Part shown: positions 40,111 through 49,019 of the stretch, in pieces
How the letters are laid out: each line of letters starts with the position of its first letter
How positions within the stretch are numbered: position 1 is the stretch's first letter
Source of the DNA: Dietzia sp964345415
GTDB taxonomy: Bacteria > Actinomycetota > Actinomycetes > Mycobacteriales > Mycobacteriaceae
Assembly: GCA_964345415.1 (NCBI GenBank)
Contig: CAYFRF010000001.1
Location: forward strand, 1 to 64,000
DNA length: 64,000 nt
Reading direction: 5' to 3'
Made by a program: the position numbers and the translations under genes
The notes under the pieces: model-generated
Told to the model about the DNA's origin: nothing
What the model saw: the letters and a program-made list of their open reading frames with translations, nothing else
Database searches by the model: none

Positions 40111-41988
40111 ATGAGCGTGCTCGATGAGGTGGATGGCCCCTCGGATCTGCGTGGCCTGGCTCCGGAGCAGCTGAGCCGACTGTGCGGTGAGATACGGGAA
40201 TTCCTCATCCGCAAGGTCGCGGCGACGGGCGGACATCTCGGACCCAACCTCGGAGTGGTTGAACTGACTGTCGCTCTCCACCGGGTGTTCGACTCCCCGC
40301 GCGATCCGATCGTCTTCGACACCGGACACCAGTCGTACGTGCACAAGATCCTCACCGGACGCCGAGACCAGTTCGACGGTCTCCGGACCCGCGGGGGCCT
40401 CTCGGGGTACCCGAGCCGCTCGGAGAGCCCGCACGACATCGTCGAGTCCTCCCACGCCACGGCTTCCCTGTCCTACGCGGACGGTCTGGCCAAGGCTTTC
40501 GCGCTGCGGGGGGAGACGGACCGGACCGTGGTCACGGTGATCGGCGACGGGGCCATGACAGGGGGGATGGCTTGGGAAGCGCTGAACAACATCGCCGCGG
40601 CCAAGGACCGCCCGATGGTGATCGTGGTCAACGACAACGGCCGCTCCTACTCTCCGACCATCGGGGGGATCGCCGACCGGCTGGGCGCGCTTCGCCTGCA
40701 GCCCGCCTACGAGAAGGCGATGGACCGTACGAAGAGCGCGCTGACCTCACGTAAGGGGCCGGTCAGTCGCGCGGTCTACTCGGTGCTGCACGGCATCAAG
40801 GCCGGGCTCAAGGACGCCGTGTCGCCGCAGGAACTGTTCGCCGACCTCGGACTCAAGTACATCGGCCCGGTCGACGGGCACAATCTCTCCGCCACCGAGG
40901 CCGCGTTGAAGCTGGCCAAGGATTTCGGTGGTCCGGTCATCGTGCACGTCGTCACGCGCAAGGGCATGGGTTACGTCCACGCGGAGAACGACGTCGCCGA
41001 CCAGATGCACGCCACCGGGGTCATCGACCCGGACACCGGGAAGCCACTGTCCGCCTCCTCGTCCGTCGACTGGACCTCGGTCTTCTCGGACGAGCTGTGT
41101 TCGATCGGCGCCGAACGACGTGACGTGGTGGCCATCACCGCTGCAATGGCCGGCCCCACCGGGCTCTCCGCGTTCGCCGAGCGATTCCCCGACCGGATGT
41201 ATGACGTGGGCATCGCGGAACAGCACGCCGTGGCCTCGGCTGCCGGGCTCGCCCTGGGTGGGATGCATCCCGTCGTGGCCATCTACTCGACGTTCCTCAA
41301 CCGTGCGTTCGACCAGCTGCTGATGGACGTGGCACTTCTCGGACAGCCGGTGACCCTGGTACTGGACCGCTCCGGCGTGACCGGACCGGACGGTGCGAGC
41401 CACAACGGGATGTGGGATCTGTCCCTGACCGGCATCGTGCCCGGGATCCGTGTCGCCGCACCCCGGGACGAGGCGACGCTGCGCCGGGAACTGCGCGAGG
41501 CCGTCTCGGTGACCGACGGGCCCACGGTCGTGCGGTTCCCCAAGGGCACCGTCGGTGAGCCCGTTCCGGCACTCGACACGACCGGGGACGGGGTGGACCG
41601 TGTGCACGGTGACGGTTCTTCCGATGTGCTGATCGTCGCTGTCGGCTCGATGGTGGTCACGGCGATCGAGGCTGCGCGGGAACTCGAAGCGGAGGGCGTC
41701 AGCGTCGATGTGATCGACCCCCGCTGGGTACATCCCGTTCCGGAGTCGGTGATCGAGACCGCCCGGAACCGCCGACTGGTGGTCACCGTGGAGGACAACG
41801 GTCTTCACGGCGGTGTCGGATCTGCCGTGTGCGCACGGCTGGACGCCGCGGGGATCCACGGTGCCCGGATTTCTCTGGGACTGCCGCAGGAGTTCCTCGA
41901 CCACGCCTCGCGGGGCGAGATCCTCACCGAAGCCGGGCTCACCGCGGACGGCGTGGCGGCGTCGATCAGGGCACGGCTGAGCGGATAG
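40111..41988 (+). CDS. dxs: 1-deoxy-D-xylulose-5-phosphate synthase
   Basis: Dxs condenses pyruvate and glyceraldehyde-3-phosphate using thiamine diphosphate, the first step of the MEP isoprenoid pathway. The 625-residue protein has the expected domains: FDTGHQSYVHKILTGR (substrate His), the ThDP motif GDGAMTGG with NDN about 25 residues on, and the C-terminal transketolase domains (DVGIAEQHAVASAAGLA; DRSGVTGPDGASH). ATG 40111 has AGGAAAGGGG upstream, and TAGACT (40055-40060) may be a -10 box about 50 nt away. It is convergent with the RNase D gene. Confidence 0.97.
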   Translation: MSVLDEVDGPSDLRGLAPEQLSRLCGEIREFLIRKVAATGGHLGPNLGVVELTVALHRVFDSPRDPIVFDTGHQSYVHKILTGRRDQFDGLRTRGGLSGYPSRSESPHDIVESSHATASLSYADGLAKAFALRGETDRTVVTVIGDGAMTGGMAWEALNNIAAAKDRPMVIVVNDNGRSYSPTIGGIADRLGALRLQPAYEKAMDRTKSALTSRKGPVSRAVYSVLHGIKAGLKDAVSPQELFADLGLKYIGPVDGHNLSATEAALKLAKDFGGPVIVHVVTRKGMGYVHAENDVADQMHATGVIDPDTGKPLSASSSVDWTSVFSDELCSIGAERRDVVAITAAMAGPTGLSAFAERFPDRMYDVGIAEQHAVASAAGLALGGMHPVVAIYSTFLNRAFDQLLMDVALLGQPVTLVLDRSGVTGPDGASHNGMWDLSLTGIVPGIRVAAPRDEATLRRELREAVSVTDGPTVVRFPKGTVGEPVPALDTTGDGVDRVHGDGSSDVLIVAVGSMVVTAIEAARELEAEGVSVDVIDPRWVHPVPESVIETARNRRLVVTVEDNGLHGGVGSAVCARLDAAGIHGARISLGLPQEFLDHASRGEILTEAGLTADGVAASIRARLSG

Positions 41989-42067
41989 GCCGGCACGGCT
42001 GAGCAGTCGGGCCGGCACGCCAGTCGGCGCGGGGTTACCCGTGCGCCCGCGCCTCAGGCCGCGGTGC

Positions 42068-43303
42068 TCAGCCCGCGCGGAACTCGCGCACCGCCGAGAG
42101 CAGTGGTCCCGACACCAGATCGAGTTGCCAGTCGCGGGCCTGTTCCGTTCGCAGCACGGTGTCGATCAACTCGGCGTCATCTGAGGGCCGGGTGGTGGCG
42201 GCGCGCCACACCCACAGACGCAGGGACGCGGGTTTGAGGAGCAGCCCGGCCTCGAGTCCGAGTTCATCGGCGAGCTCACCGACACGCGCGCGGGCCAGCT
42301 CGAGAAGTGCCGCGGCCTCGGGTTCGGAGCGCTTCCACGAGTTGTGGGGCGGATGAACGCCACGTGGTCCCTGCCGCGTGGGCAGGTCACCACGGCCCAG
42401 TCCGTCGGCCCACTGGATGGCAGCGAGCCAGTCGTCGACCATCCGCCGACGATGCGGGCCGTCGAATCCGTCGATCCCGAGCAGCGTCGCCCGGCTCGTC
42501 GGTCCGACACGAGCGGCCTCGATGATCGCCGCGTCCGGTAGCAGGCGCTTCGGTGCGATGTCACGCTCTTCGGCCACCCGGTCACGGGCGATCCACAGCT
42601 CCCTGGCCCGTGCCAGCTGCCGTACGTCGCGGAGTGACGACAGTCGTGAGAGCCGGCGCCACGGTTCGACCTGCGTGGGGGCCGGAGCGGCCTCGACCAG
42701 ATACCGACACTCGGCCTCGAACCAGTCCCGGCGGCCGAGCTCGTCGAGCTCGGGGAGCACTGCCTGCGCCAATTCGTGGAGGAAGAGCACGTCGTAGGCC
42801 GCGTAGTCGAGCCACGATTCCGGAAGGGGGCGGCGTGACCAGTCCGCCGCCGAGTGGGCCTTGGCCAGTCCTATCCCCAGATGCTCGGAGATCATCGCGC
42901 CGAGGTTGACCCGCTCTGTCCCCAGGAAGCGGCCCGCCAGTTCGGTGTCGACGATCGAAGAGGGGGAGATGCCGAGTTCACGGAGCGACGGCAGGTCCTG
43001 GGTGGCGGCGTGCAGCAGCAGCGGCCGATTCGACAGGAGCCCGGCGAGGGGGCCGACGGTGCGGCCTGGTGTCTCGGGATCGACGAGCAGAGCCGGTCCG
43101 TCGGAGGGACGGAGCTGGAGCAGGAACGCACGCTCTGAGTAGCGGATACCGGACGCCCGCTCGACGTCCACCGCGACCGGACCCGGAGAACTGTTGAGGG
43201 CTTCGGCGACCGAATCGATCCCGGAGGGGTCGTCGACGAACTCGTACTCGGCCGGGGGAGGCGCATGACCGACTGGGGTCTCTCCCCGGCGTTGACCGCT
43301 CAC
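42068..43303 (-). CDS. rnd: Ribonuclease D-type 3'-5' exonuclease with HRDC domain
   Basis: A 411-residue protein with a DEDD exonuclease domain at the N-terminus: Exo I AVDVERASG, Exo II LLLHAATQDLPSLRELG, and Exo III YAAYDVLFLHELAQ. The HRDC domain follows near residue 210 (RELWIARDRVAEERDIAPKRLLPD). RNase D trims tRNA 3' ends. It starts with GTG overlapping the DUF3000 stop (GTGA), so the two are coupled. In M. tuberculosis the equivalent pair is Rv2681/Rv2680. Confidence 0.92.
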   Translation of the reverse strand: MSGQRRGETPVGHAPPPAEYEFVDDPSGIDSVAEALNSSPGPVAVDVERASGIRYSERAFLLQLRPSDGPALLVDPETPGRTVGPLAGLLSNRPLLLHAATQDLPSLRELGISPSSIVDTELAGRFLGTERVNLGAMISEHLGIGLAKAHSAADWSRRPLPESWLDYAAYDVLFLHELAQAVLPELDELGRRDWFEAECRYLVEAAPAPTQVEPWRRLSRLSSLRDVRQLARARELWIARDRVAEERDIAPKRLLPDAAIIEAARVGPTSRATLLGIDGFDGPHRRRMVDDWLAAIQWADGLGRGDLPTRQGPRGVHPPHNSWKRSEPEAAALLELARARVGELADELGLEAGLLLKPASLRLWVWRAATTRPSDDAELIDTVLRTEQARDWQLDLVSGPLLSAVREFRAG

Positions 43304-43887
43304 GTGCGGGGATGCAGCGAGGTCACGCCGACCGGAGGGAGCCCGGCGGCGAGGGCCAGGGTCGAGCAGAACGCCTCGGCATGACCGGTCAGGTCGGGGT
43401 CCAGCGCAGTCCAGGAGGCCCGCAGTTCGAGCTGGTGCGCCTGGGGTGGCCCGGCGATCTCGCCGTACCGGACCGATGCGGTGCTGGTGACCGTGCCCCC
43501 GAGCGCGGTATACGGGCCGGCATCGGAGTCCAGGGCCTCGGTGAGCCAGCTCCAGGCGACCTGGGGGAGCAGCGGGTCCCCGGCCAGTGCCGCCTCCATG
43601 TCCGCCTGGATATAGGCGACCAGTCGCAGGGTCCCGTTCCAGGCGTCGTCGCCGGTGGGGTCGTGGAGGAGGATCAGACGGCCGAATGCGTCCCCGTCGG
43701 AGAACTCCGGTACCTCGCCCCCGGACGGAGGGATGATCTCGACTCCCAGAGCGTGACTGAACGGGGCCAGTCGCTGGGGCGGGCGAATCGGCCCGACCGA
43801 GATCTCGGGGCGCACCTGCAGCCGCGACAGGGACTCGACCGCCTGTCGGAAGACCTCGGGCTCGCCGTCATTGACCGATGTGCTCAC
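43300..43887 (-). CDS. DUF3000 family protein
   Basis: A 195-residue protein of the actinobacterial DUF3000 family, recognised by PEISVGPIRPPQRLAPFSHALG near the N-terminus, RLILLHDPTGDDAWNGTLRLVAYIQADMEAAL in the middle, and WSWLTEAL later. The function is unknown; there is no membrane segment. It precedes RNase D with a GTGA overlap. The GTG 43887 start is 9 nt after TAGCGT (minus strand, 43896-43901), a possible -10 box. It is divergent from hemE. Confidence 0.88.
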   Translation of the reverse strand: MSTSVNDGEPEVFRQAVESLSRLQVRPEISVGPIRPPQRLAPFSHALGVEIIPPSGGEVPEFSDGDAFGRLILLHDPTGDDAWNGTLRLVAYIQADMEAALAGDPLLPQVAWSWLTEALDSDAGPYTALGGTVTSTASVRYGEIAGPPQAHQLELRASWTALDPDLTGHAEAFCSTLALAAGLPPVGVTSLHPRT

Positions 43888-43985
43888 AAGGCGTCACGCT
43901 ATCGACCTCCCACCCGACGGCCGAGGAGGCGCGCCGTCCCCGGACCGGGTGGTCTGCCCGCCGTCCGCCCCCGGATCATGGGACC

Positions 43986-45086
43986 ATGGAGGGCGTGTTG
44001 AACTCCGATATGCCTTCGACCTCCGTTTCCGCTCCCGGCCGCAGGCCGGGTTCCGGGCCCTACCTCGACGAGGTGAACGGCCGGGGCGGCAGCCACACCC
44101 CGGTGTGGTTCATGCGTCAGGCAGGGCGCTCACTGCCCGAGTACAAGAAGGTCCGCGGCGAGTCCACGATGCTCGAGGCGTGCTTCGACTCGGCCATGAC
44201 GTGTGAGATCACGCTCCAGCCGGTCCGTCGACACGGGGTGGACGCGGCGATCTTCTTCTCCGACATCGTCATCCCGCTGGCGGCAGCGGGCATCGACATC
44301 GACATCGTGCCGGGCGTCGGCCCGGTGGTCGCGGAGCCGATCCGCGACGAGGCGGCCGTCGCGGCGTTCCCGGAGCTCACCCCGGACCGCCTGGTGAAGA
44401 TCGAGGAAGCAGTCCGGCTCATCGTCGGCGAACTCGACCCGGGCGTCGCCCTCATCGGTTTCGCGGGAGCGCCGTTCACCCTCGGCTCATACCTGATCGA
44501 AGGCGGCCCGAGCCGGAACCACGAGCGCACCAAGTCGCTCATGTATTCGCGCCCGGACCTGTGGAACGGCCTGATGGCGAAGCTGGCCGATCTCACGACC
44601 GTCTTCCTGCGTGCCCAGATCGACGCCGGGGTGGACGCGGTGCAGTTGTTCGACTCCTGGGCGGGAGCACTCACCCAGCGTGATTACCGCTCGCTGGTCC
44701 TGCCGCACTCGACGCGGATCTTCGCCGATGAGGTGGTCTCCAGCGTGCCGCGTACCCACTTCGGCGTGGGCACGGGTGAACTGCTCGGTGCGATGGGCGA
44801 GGCCGGCCCCGAGGTCGTGGGAGTGGACTGGAGGATCCCGCTCGACGACGCCGCCACGCGGGCACCCGGAAAGGTGCTGCAGGGCAACCTCGACCCGGCG
44901 ATGCTGTTCGCCGACCGCTCCGCCCTGGACACCGAGGTCCGGCGGATCGTGGACGAGGGGCGGAGTGCCCGAAACGCCGGTGCGCGTGGTCATGTGTTCA
45001 ACCTCGGTCACGGCGTGCTGCCGAGCACCGACCCGACGGTGATCACCCACGTCGTGGAAACCGTTCACGAGCTGACCGCGAAGTAG
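43986..45086 (+). CDS. hemE: Uroporphyrinogen decarboxylase
   Basis: HemE decarboxylates uroporphyrinogen III to coproporphyrinogen III. Its signatures are PVWFMRQAGRSLPEYKKVR and GFAGAPFTLGSYLIEGGPSR, plus the catalytic Asp in IFFSDIVIPLAAAG. The start is uncertain: ATG 43986 gives 366 residues and ATG 44010 gives 358; both precede the first conserved block (YLDEVNG). It is the first gene of hemE-hemY-hemQ and ends with TAGTG overlapping the next gene. Confidence 0.95.
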   Translation: MEGVLNSDMPSTSVSAPGRRPGSGPYLDEVNGRGGSHTPVWFMRQAGRSLPEYKKVRGESTMLEACFDSAMTCEITLQPVRRHGVDAAIFFSDIVIPLAAAGIDIDIVPGVGPVVAEPIRDEAAVAAFPELTPDRLVKIEEAVRLIVGELDPGVALIGFAGAPFTLGSYLIEGGPSRNHERTKSLMYSRPDLWNGLMAKLADLTTVFLRAQIDAGVDAVQLFDSWAGALTQRDYRSLVLPHSTRIFADEVVSSVPRTHFGVGTGELLGAMGEAGPEVVGVDWRIPLDDAATRAPGKVLQGNLDPAMLFADRSALDTEVRRIVDEGRSARNAGARGHVFNLGHGVLPSTDPTVITHVVETVHELTAK

Positions 45087-46483
45087 TGGACATCTCCGGG
45101 ACCAGGCCCCCTCGGGTCGCCGTGGTGGGCGGCGGGCTCAGTGGGCTCACCGCCGCCTACCAGCTCTCACGCGACCTACCGGGTGCGCGGATCAGCGTCC
45201 TCGAGGCGTCCCCGACCCTGGGAGGGGCACTGGACACCGCAGTGTTCCCGTCCGGTCCGATGGAACTCGGGGCGGAGGCCTTCATCGGCCGCCGCCCCGA
45301 GGCCGCGGAACTCGTCGAGGAACTGGGCCTGACACCCCGCCTGCAGCATCCCGGGCCCCTCGGCCCCGCCATCCTCACCGCTGGCCGACTCGAGCCCATG
45401 CCGGCACGCACGATGATGGGGCTGCCGTCAGACACCTCGACACTGGCGGGCGTTCTCCGGCCCGTCGATGTCGAACGGGCCGCACGTGAGCCCGACCTGC
45501 CGCTCGACTGGACCCCCGGAGGGGATGTCGCCCTGGGGACGCTGGTCGCCGAGCGCTTCGGACCGGCCGTCGTGGCACGCCTCGTGGATCCCATGCTCGG
45601 AGGTGTCTATGCCGCCCCCAGTGCAGGTCTCGGGCTCCGCCAGGTCGTGCCGGGACTGGCCGAGGCGCTGGACCGAGGCGCGCCGAGCCTGACCGCCGCG
45701 GCCCGGGAACTCACCGCCCACCGCACCCCGGGGCCGGTGTTCGCCACGCTCGACGGGGGCTACCGGGTGCTCGTCGACACGCTCGCCGGGGCATCCGGTG
45801 CCCGAATTGTCACCGGAGCCAGGTGCACCGCCATCCGACGGGCCGCCGAGGGATACGCCCTGGACGTCACCGGAGATCGGGCGCGCTGGACGGAGGAGGC
45901 GGACCTCGTCGTCGTCGCAATCCCCGTTCCCCACGCCGCGCCGCTGCTCGCGGCGGCCGGCGCTCACGACGCCGCCCGGTCCCTCTCCACGATCCGCACC
46001 GCCTCCTCGGCGGTCGTGGCGCTCGAAGTGGATCGCGCCCTCGACCTGCCCGCACTCTCCGGTGTCCTCGTGGCCACCGACGAACCCGTCCCGTTCAAGG
46101 CCATGACGTTCACCAGTCGCAAGTGGCCCCACCTGGACGACCGGCCCGGCCATCTGGTGCGGGTGTCCTTCGGGAGGCTCGACGACGACGAGGTGCTCGG
46201 CGCCGACGACCTCACGCTGGCCCGCACGGCGGTCTCCGCGTTGGCCGGCGTGTGCGGTTCCACCCCGCGGGTCCTGCACTCGCGGGTTCGTCGGTGGTGG
46301 GACGCCCTCGCCGAGATCGGTCCCGGACACGAGGCCGTGATCTCCGGGATCCGCGACGCACTCGAGACGGATCTGCCCGGAATCGAACTGATCGGTGGTG
46401 CCACCGAAGGCGTGGGCGTGCCCGCCTGCATCGGGTCGGCACGGGGCGCGGCCCGCCGGTTGGCCGAGAAGTGGCAGGATTGA
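45086..46483 (+). CDS. hemY: Coproporphyrinogen III/protoporphyrinogen oxidase (HemY/CgoX)
   Basis: A 465-residue FAD-dependent oxidase. The dinucleotide-binding motif VAVVGGGLSGLTAAYQL is at residues 9-25, and the C-terminal FAD motif is IELIGGATEGVGVPACIGSARGAA. In actinobacteria with hemQ this enzyme works on coproporphyrinogen III, giving coproporphyrin III for iron insertion, so CgoX is the more accurate name; this follows from the hemQ neighbour. GTG 45086 overlaps the hemE stop by one base. Membrane attachment is likely but no transmembrane helix is seen. Confidence 0.92.
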   Translation: MDISGTRPPRVAVVGGGLSGLTAAYQLSRDLPGARISVLEASPTLGGALDTAVFPSGPMELGAEAFIGRRPEAAELVEELGLTPRLQHPGPLGPAILTAGRLEPMPARTMMGLPSDTSTLAGVLRPVDVERAAREPDLPLDWTPGGDVALGTLVAERFGPAVVARLVDPMLGGVYAAPSAGLGLRQVVPGLAEALDRGAPSLTAAARELTAHRTPGPVFATLDGGYRVLVDTLAGASGARIVTGARCTAIRRAAEGYALDVTGDRARWTEEADLVVVAIPVPHAAPLLAAAGAHDAARSLSTIRTASSAVVALEVDRALDLPALSGVLVATDEPVPFKAMTFTSRKWPHLDDRPGHLVRVSFGRLDDDEVLGADDLTLARTAVSALAGVCGSTPRVLHSRVRRWWDALAEIGPGHEAVISGIRDALETDLPGIELIGGATEGVGVPACIGSARGAARRLAEKWQD

Positions 46484-46486
46484 GGC

Positions 46487-47182
46487 ATGACACGCCTCGA
46501 CTACAAGAAGCTCAACTCGACTCTCCGCTACCTCATGTTCTCGGTCTTCACCGTGACGCCCGGTCAGCTCGGAGAGGATCGTGCGGCGGTGGCCGCGGAC
46601 CTGGAGAAGTTCCTGGCCAAGTACGAGGGCACGGACGTCGTGGTGCGCGGTCTGTACGACATCTCGGGGCTGCGCGCTGAGGCCGACTTCATGATCTGGA
46701 CCCATGCCGAGCACATCGAGGAGCTCCAGGGGTTCTACAACGAGTTCCGCCGCACAACGCTCCTGGGTAAGGCCAGCACTGCGTTCTGGTCCAACACGGC
46801 CCTGCATCGTCCCGCCGAGTTCAACAAGAGCCACATCCCGGCCTTCCTCGCGGAGGAGGAGCCAGGAGCGTACGTGTCGGTCTACCCGTTCGTGCGTTCC
46901 TACGAGTGGTACCTGCTGCCGGACGAGGAGCGTCGTCAGATCCTCGCCGCCCACGGCCGCGCAGCGCGCGAGTACCCGGACGTGCGCGCCAACACGGTGC
47001 CGTCGTTCACTCTCGGCGACTACGAGTGGATCCTGGCCTTCGAGGCGCCCGCCCTGGACCGGATCGTCGACCTCATGCGCGAGATGCGGGCCACCGAGGC
47101 CCGCCGCCACGTCCGCGAGGAGATCCCCTTCTTCACCGGGCCCCGGGTGACACCGGAGAAGCTCGCCACCACGCTGCCCTGA
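46487..47182 (+). CDS. hemQ: Coproheme decarboxylase HemQ (chlorite dismutase family)
   Basis: HemQ oxidatively decarboxylates coproheme to haem b with peroxide, the last step of the coproporphyrin pathway. The 231-residue protein belongs to the Cld superfamily. Tyr133 (SVYPFVRSYEWY) and His156 (LAAHGRAAREY) match the radical-forming tyrosine and axial histidine of actinobacterial HemQ. The distal Arg of true chlorite dismutases is not expected here. It is 3 bp after hemY. A terminator follows, separating it from convergent msrB. Confidence 0.95.
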   Translation: MTRLDYKKLNSTLRYLMFSVFTVTPGQLGEDRAAVAADLEKFLAKYEGTDVVVRGLYDISGLRAEADFMIWTHAEHIEELQGFYNEFRRTTLLGKASTAFWSNTALHRPAEFNKSHIPAFLAEEEPGAYVSVYPFVRSYEWYLLPDEERRQILAAHGRAAREYPDVRANTVPSFTLGDYEWILAFEAPALDRIVDLMREMRATEARRHVREEIPFFTGPRVTPEKLATTLP

Positions 47183-47203
47183 CCCGTTCCGGGGCGGGAG
47201 ACG

Positions 47204-47236
47204 GGAGCCCGCCGGGGTGCCCCCCTGGCGGGCTCC
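47204..47236. terminator. Hairpin terminator between hemQ and msrB
   Basis: GGAGCCCGCC (47204-47213) pairs with GGCGGGCTCC (47227-47236), and an inner GGGG/CCCC pairing extends the stem. It sits between convergent genes. Confidence 0.7.
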
Positions 47237-47325
47237 GTCGTTCTCCCGGTCCGCGCGGTCGGTCACCCCGGCGGGCTCGGTCGACCCCTCACTCCCGGGC
47301 GGTGCCGACCCCCACCCTGGGGCGG

Positions 47326-47760
47326 TCAGGCCTGCTTCGGCTCCAGCGTGAGGCTGAGCGAGTTGATGCAGTAGCGCAGATCGGTGGGCGTGGGGTAGCC
47401 CTCACCCTCGAAGACGTGGCCCAGGTGCCCGTGGCAGTTCGCGCACAACACCTCGATGCGCCGCATCCCCAACGAGTCGTCGACACGCTCGATCACCGCG
47501 TCCCCGGCGAGCGGGGTGTAGAAGGACGGCCAGCCGCAGTTCGACTCGAACTTGCCCTCGCTGCGGAACAGTTCGGCCCCGCAGCCCCGGCACCGGTAGA
47601 CGCCCTCGGTCTTGGTTTCGTTGTACTCGCCGGTGAACGGCCGCTCCGTGCCGGCCTGGCGCAGCACCTGGTACTCGGCCGGGGTCAGGCGCCGCCGCCA
47701 CTCGGCGTCCTCGAGGGTGAAGGCGGGCTGGGGGGTGGTGTCTTCGGTGGACTGGCTCAT
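47326..47760 (-). CDS. msrB: Peptide-methionine (R)-S-oxide reductase MsrB
   Basis: MsrB repairs the R epimer of methionine sulfoxide in proteins. The 144-residue protein carries two zinc-binding CxxC pairs (CRGCG; CANC in LCANCHGHLGHVFEGEG) and the catalytic Cys in RYCINSLSL. The recycling Cys seen in some MsrB proteins is not evident between them. It lies downstream of aftC on the same strand with 9 bp between, so it may be the last gene of the ribD-like/hydrolase/aftC run. Confidence 0.95.
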   Translation of the reverse strand: MSQSTEDTTPQPAFTLEDAEWRRRLTPAEYQVLRQAGTERPFTGEYNETKTEGVYRCRGCGAELFRSEGKFESNCGWPSFYTPLAGDAVIERVDDSLGMRRIEVLCANCHGHLGHVFEGEGYPTPTDLRYCINSLSLTLEPKQA

Positions 47761-47769
47761 GACCGCAGG

Positions 47770-48966
47770 CTACGCCGCCGACGCGGCCGGTGCGATCCGC
47801 TCGTGGCGGGCGGGGTCGGTGCGCCTCCACAGGAGCACCACGAGGACGGTCGCGAGCAGGAGCAACCAACCCAGCGTCGGGTGGGCGAACTCCATCACGC
47901 GTCCGTAGTAGGGCCAGCGCACCGACTCCCAGATGTCGGGGAAGAAGAACGCGTAGGCGGCGAGCCAGGCCGGCCAGGTCCGCACCAGGGAGCGGTCCAG
48001 CACCACGGTGAGCATGATCGGGATCAGCATCATCGAGTAGTACATCTGGCCGAGCGAGGACACGAGGAACACACCGGTGAGGACGACGCCGGACGTGGTG
48101 GCCAGCCACAGGACCTCGTGGTTGTGGCGGTAGTCCAACAGCAGCCACACAGCGAGCAGGGTCGCGGCCACCACGGCGATGCGGGCGACGAGGATCAGTG
48201 GCTCGGGGACCCCGTAGTACACCCCGAGGCCGGCCAGCGAACTGTTGTAGTAGTCCCGGATCTCACCCATGTAGGGCAGCGTCACCTCGAGGTACCGGCC
48301 GGCGTCGACACTCATCGCCCAGCCCGCCGCCATGGCTGCCGCCGGGATCGCGAGGGCGCCCACGAACGGCTGCCACTGCTTGCGGATCAGGGGCAGTACC
48401 AACAGGGGGGCGAGCATCGGCTTGATCGCCAGCGACAGGCCCATCGCGACGCCCGCCCACCACAGCCGCCGGGTGTGCAGGAAGTAGAGGAACGCGGCCT
48501 GGCAGAGGAAGATCACGCCGTTGACGTTGGTGAACACCAGGGTGTTGGTCACGGCCTCGGTGCTGAACGCGGCGAGCAGGATCGCCGGGGCCGCGAACGA
48601 GCGCACGTCGAGGGAGAACAGGCGCATGAGCAGCCACAGCGCGACGATGATCGCGGCGGCGTTGACCAGGATGAAGAGCCACCGGGCTGCCGTGTAGCTG
48701 TCGATCATCCCGAACGGGGCCAACACGAAGGTCCCGCTGGGTGCGTACAGGTAGTGGGGTTGGACCGTGAGCAGGTTCTCGGAGTACACGGGCTCGCCGG
48801 CGAGGAACCGCCGGGTGGCCGCGTACACGGTGCCGAAGTCGTTGGTGATCGACCCGTTGACGGCTCTGATGAGGACCCGGTGGATCACGGTCATGATCGC
48901 CAGCGGCCAGAGGACGTTGGCGAGGATGCGGGAGACGTTCATCGAACTTCGGGTGGGCAGCGACAC
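47770..48966 (-). CDS. aftC: Arabinofuranosyltransferase AftC (GT87)
   Basis: A 398-residue polytopic membrane protein with about 10 hydrophobic segments and the loop-1 acidic residue in SITNDFGTVYAATRRFLAGEP, consistent with the GT-C fold of AftC. AftC adds alpha-1,3 arabinofuranose branches to arabinogalactan and lipoarabinomannan from decaprenyl-phosphoarabinose. The frame is open for 900 bp upstream in an Arg-rich shadow of the next gene. I place the start at GTG 48966, 8 nt after TAGCCT; ATG 48942 is the alternative. It is the strongest marker of a mycolate-type cell wall here. Confidence 0.88.
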   Translation of the reverse strand: MSLPTRSSMNVSRILANVLWPLAIMTVIHRVLIRAVNGSITNDFGTVYAATRRFLAGEPVYSENLLTVQPHYLYAPSGTFVLAPFGMIDSYTAARWLFILVNAAAIIVALWLLMRLFSLDVRSFAAPAILLAAFSTEAVTNTLVFTNVNGVIFLCQAAFLYFLHTRRLWWAGVAMGLSLAIKPMLAPLLVLPLIRKQWQPFVGALAIPAAAMAAGWAMSVDAGRYLEVTLPYMGEIRDYYNSSLAGLGVYYGVPEPLILVARIAVVAATLLAVWLLLDYRHNHEVLWLATTSGVVLTGVFLVSSLGQMYYSMMLIPIMLTVVLDRSLVRTWPAWLAAYAFFFPDIWESVRWPYYGRVMEFAHPTLGWLLLLATVLVVLLWRRTDPARHERIAPAASAA

Positions 48967-48973
48967 GCTGTGC

Positions 48974-48979
48974 AGGCTA
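48974..48979 (-). promoter_or_regulatory. -10 box of aftC (leaderless)
   Basis: On the minus strand it reads TAGCCT and ends 8 nt before GTG 48966. Confidence 0.4.
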
Positions 48980-49019
48980 CCGCCCACCCGTCCGTGGTCG
49001 GTCAAGGCACTCCGGTCCG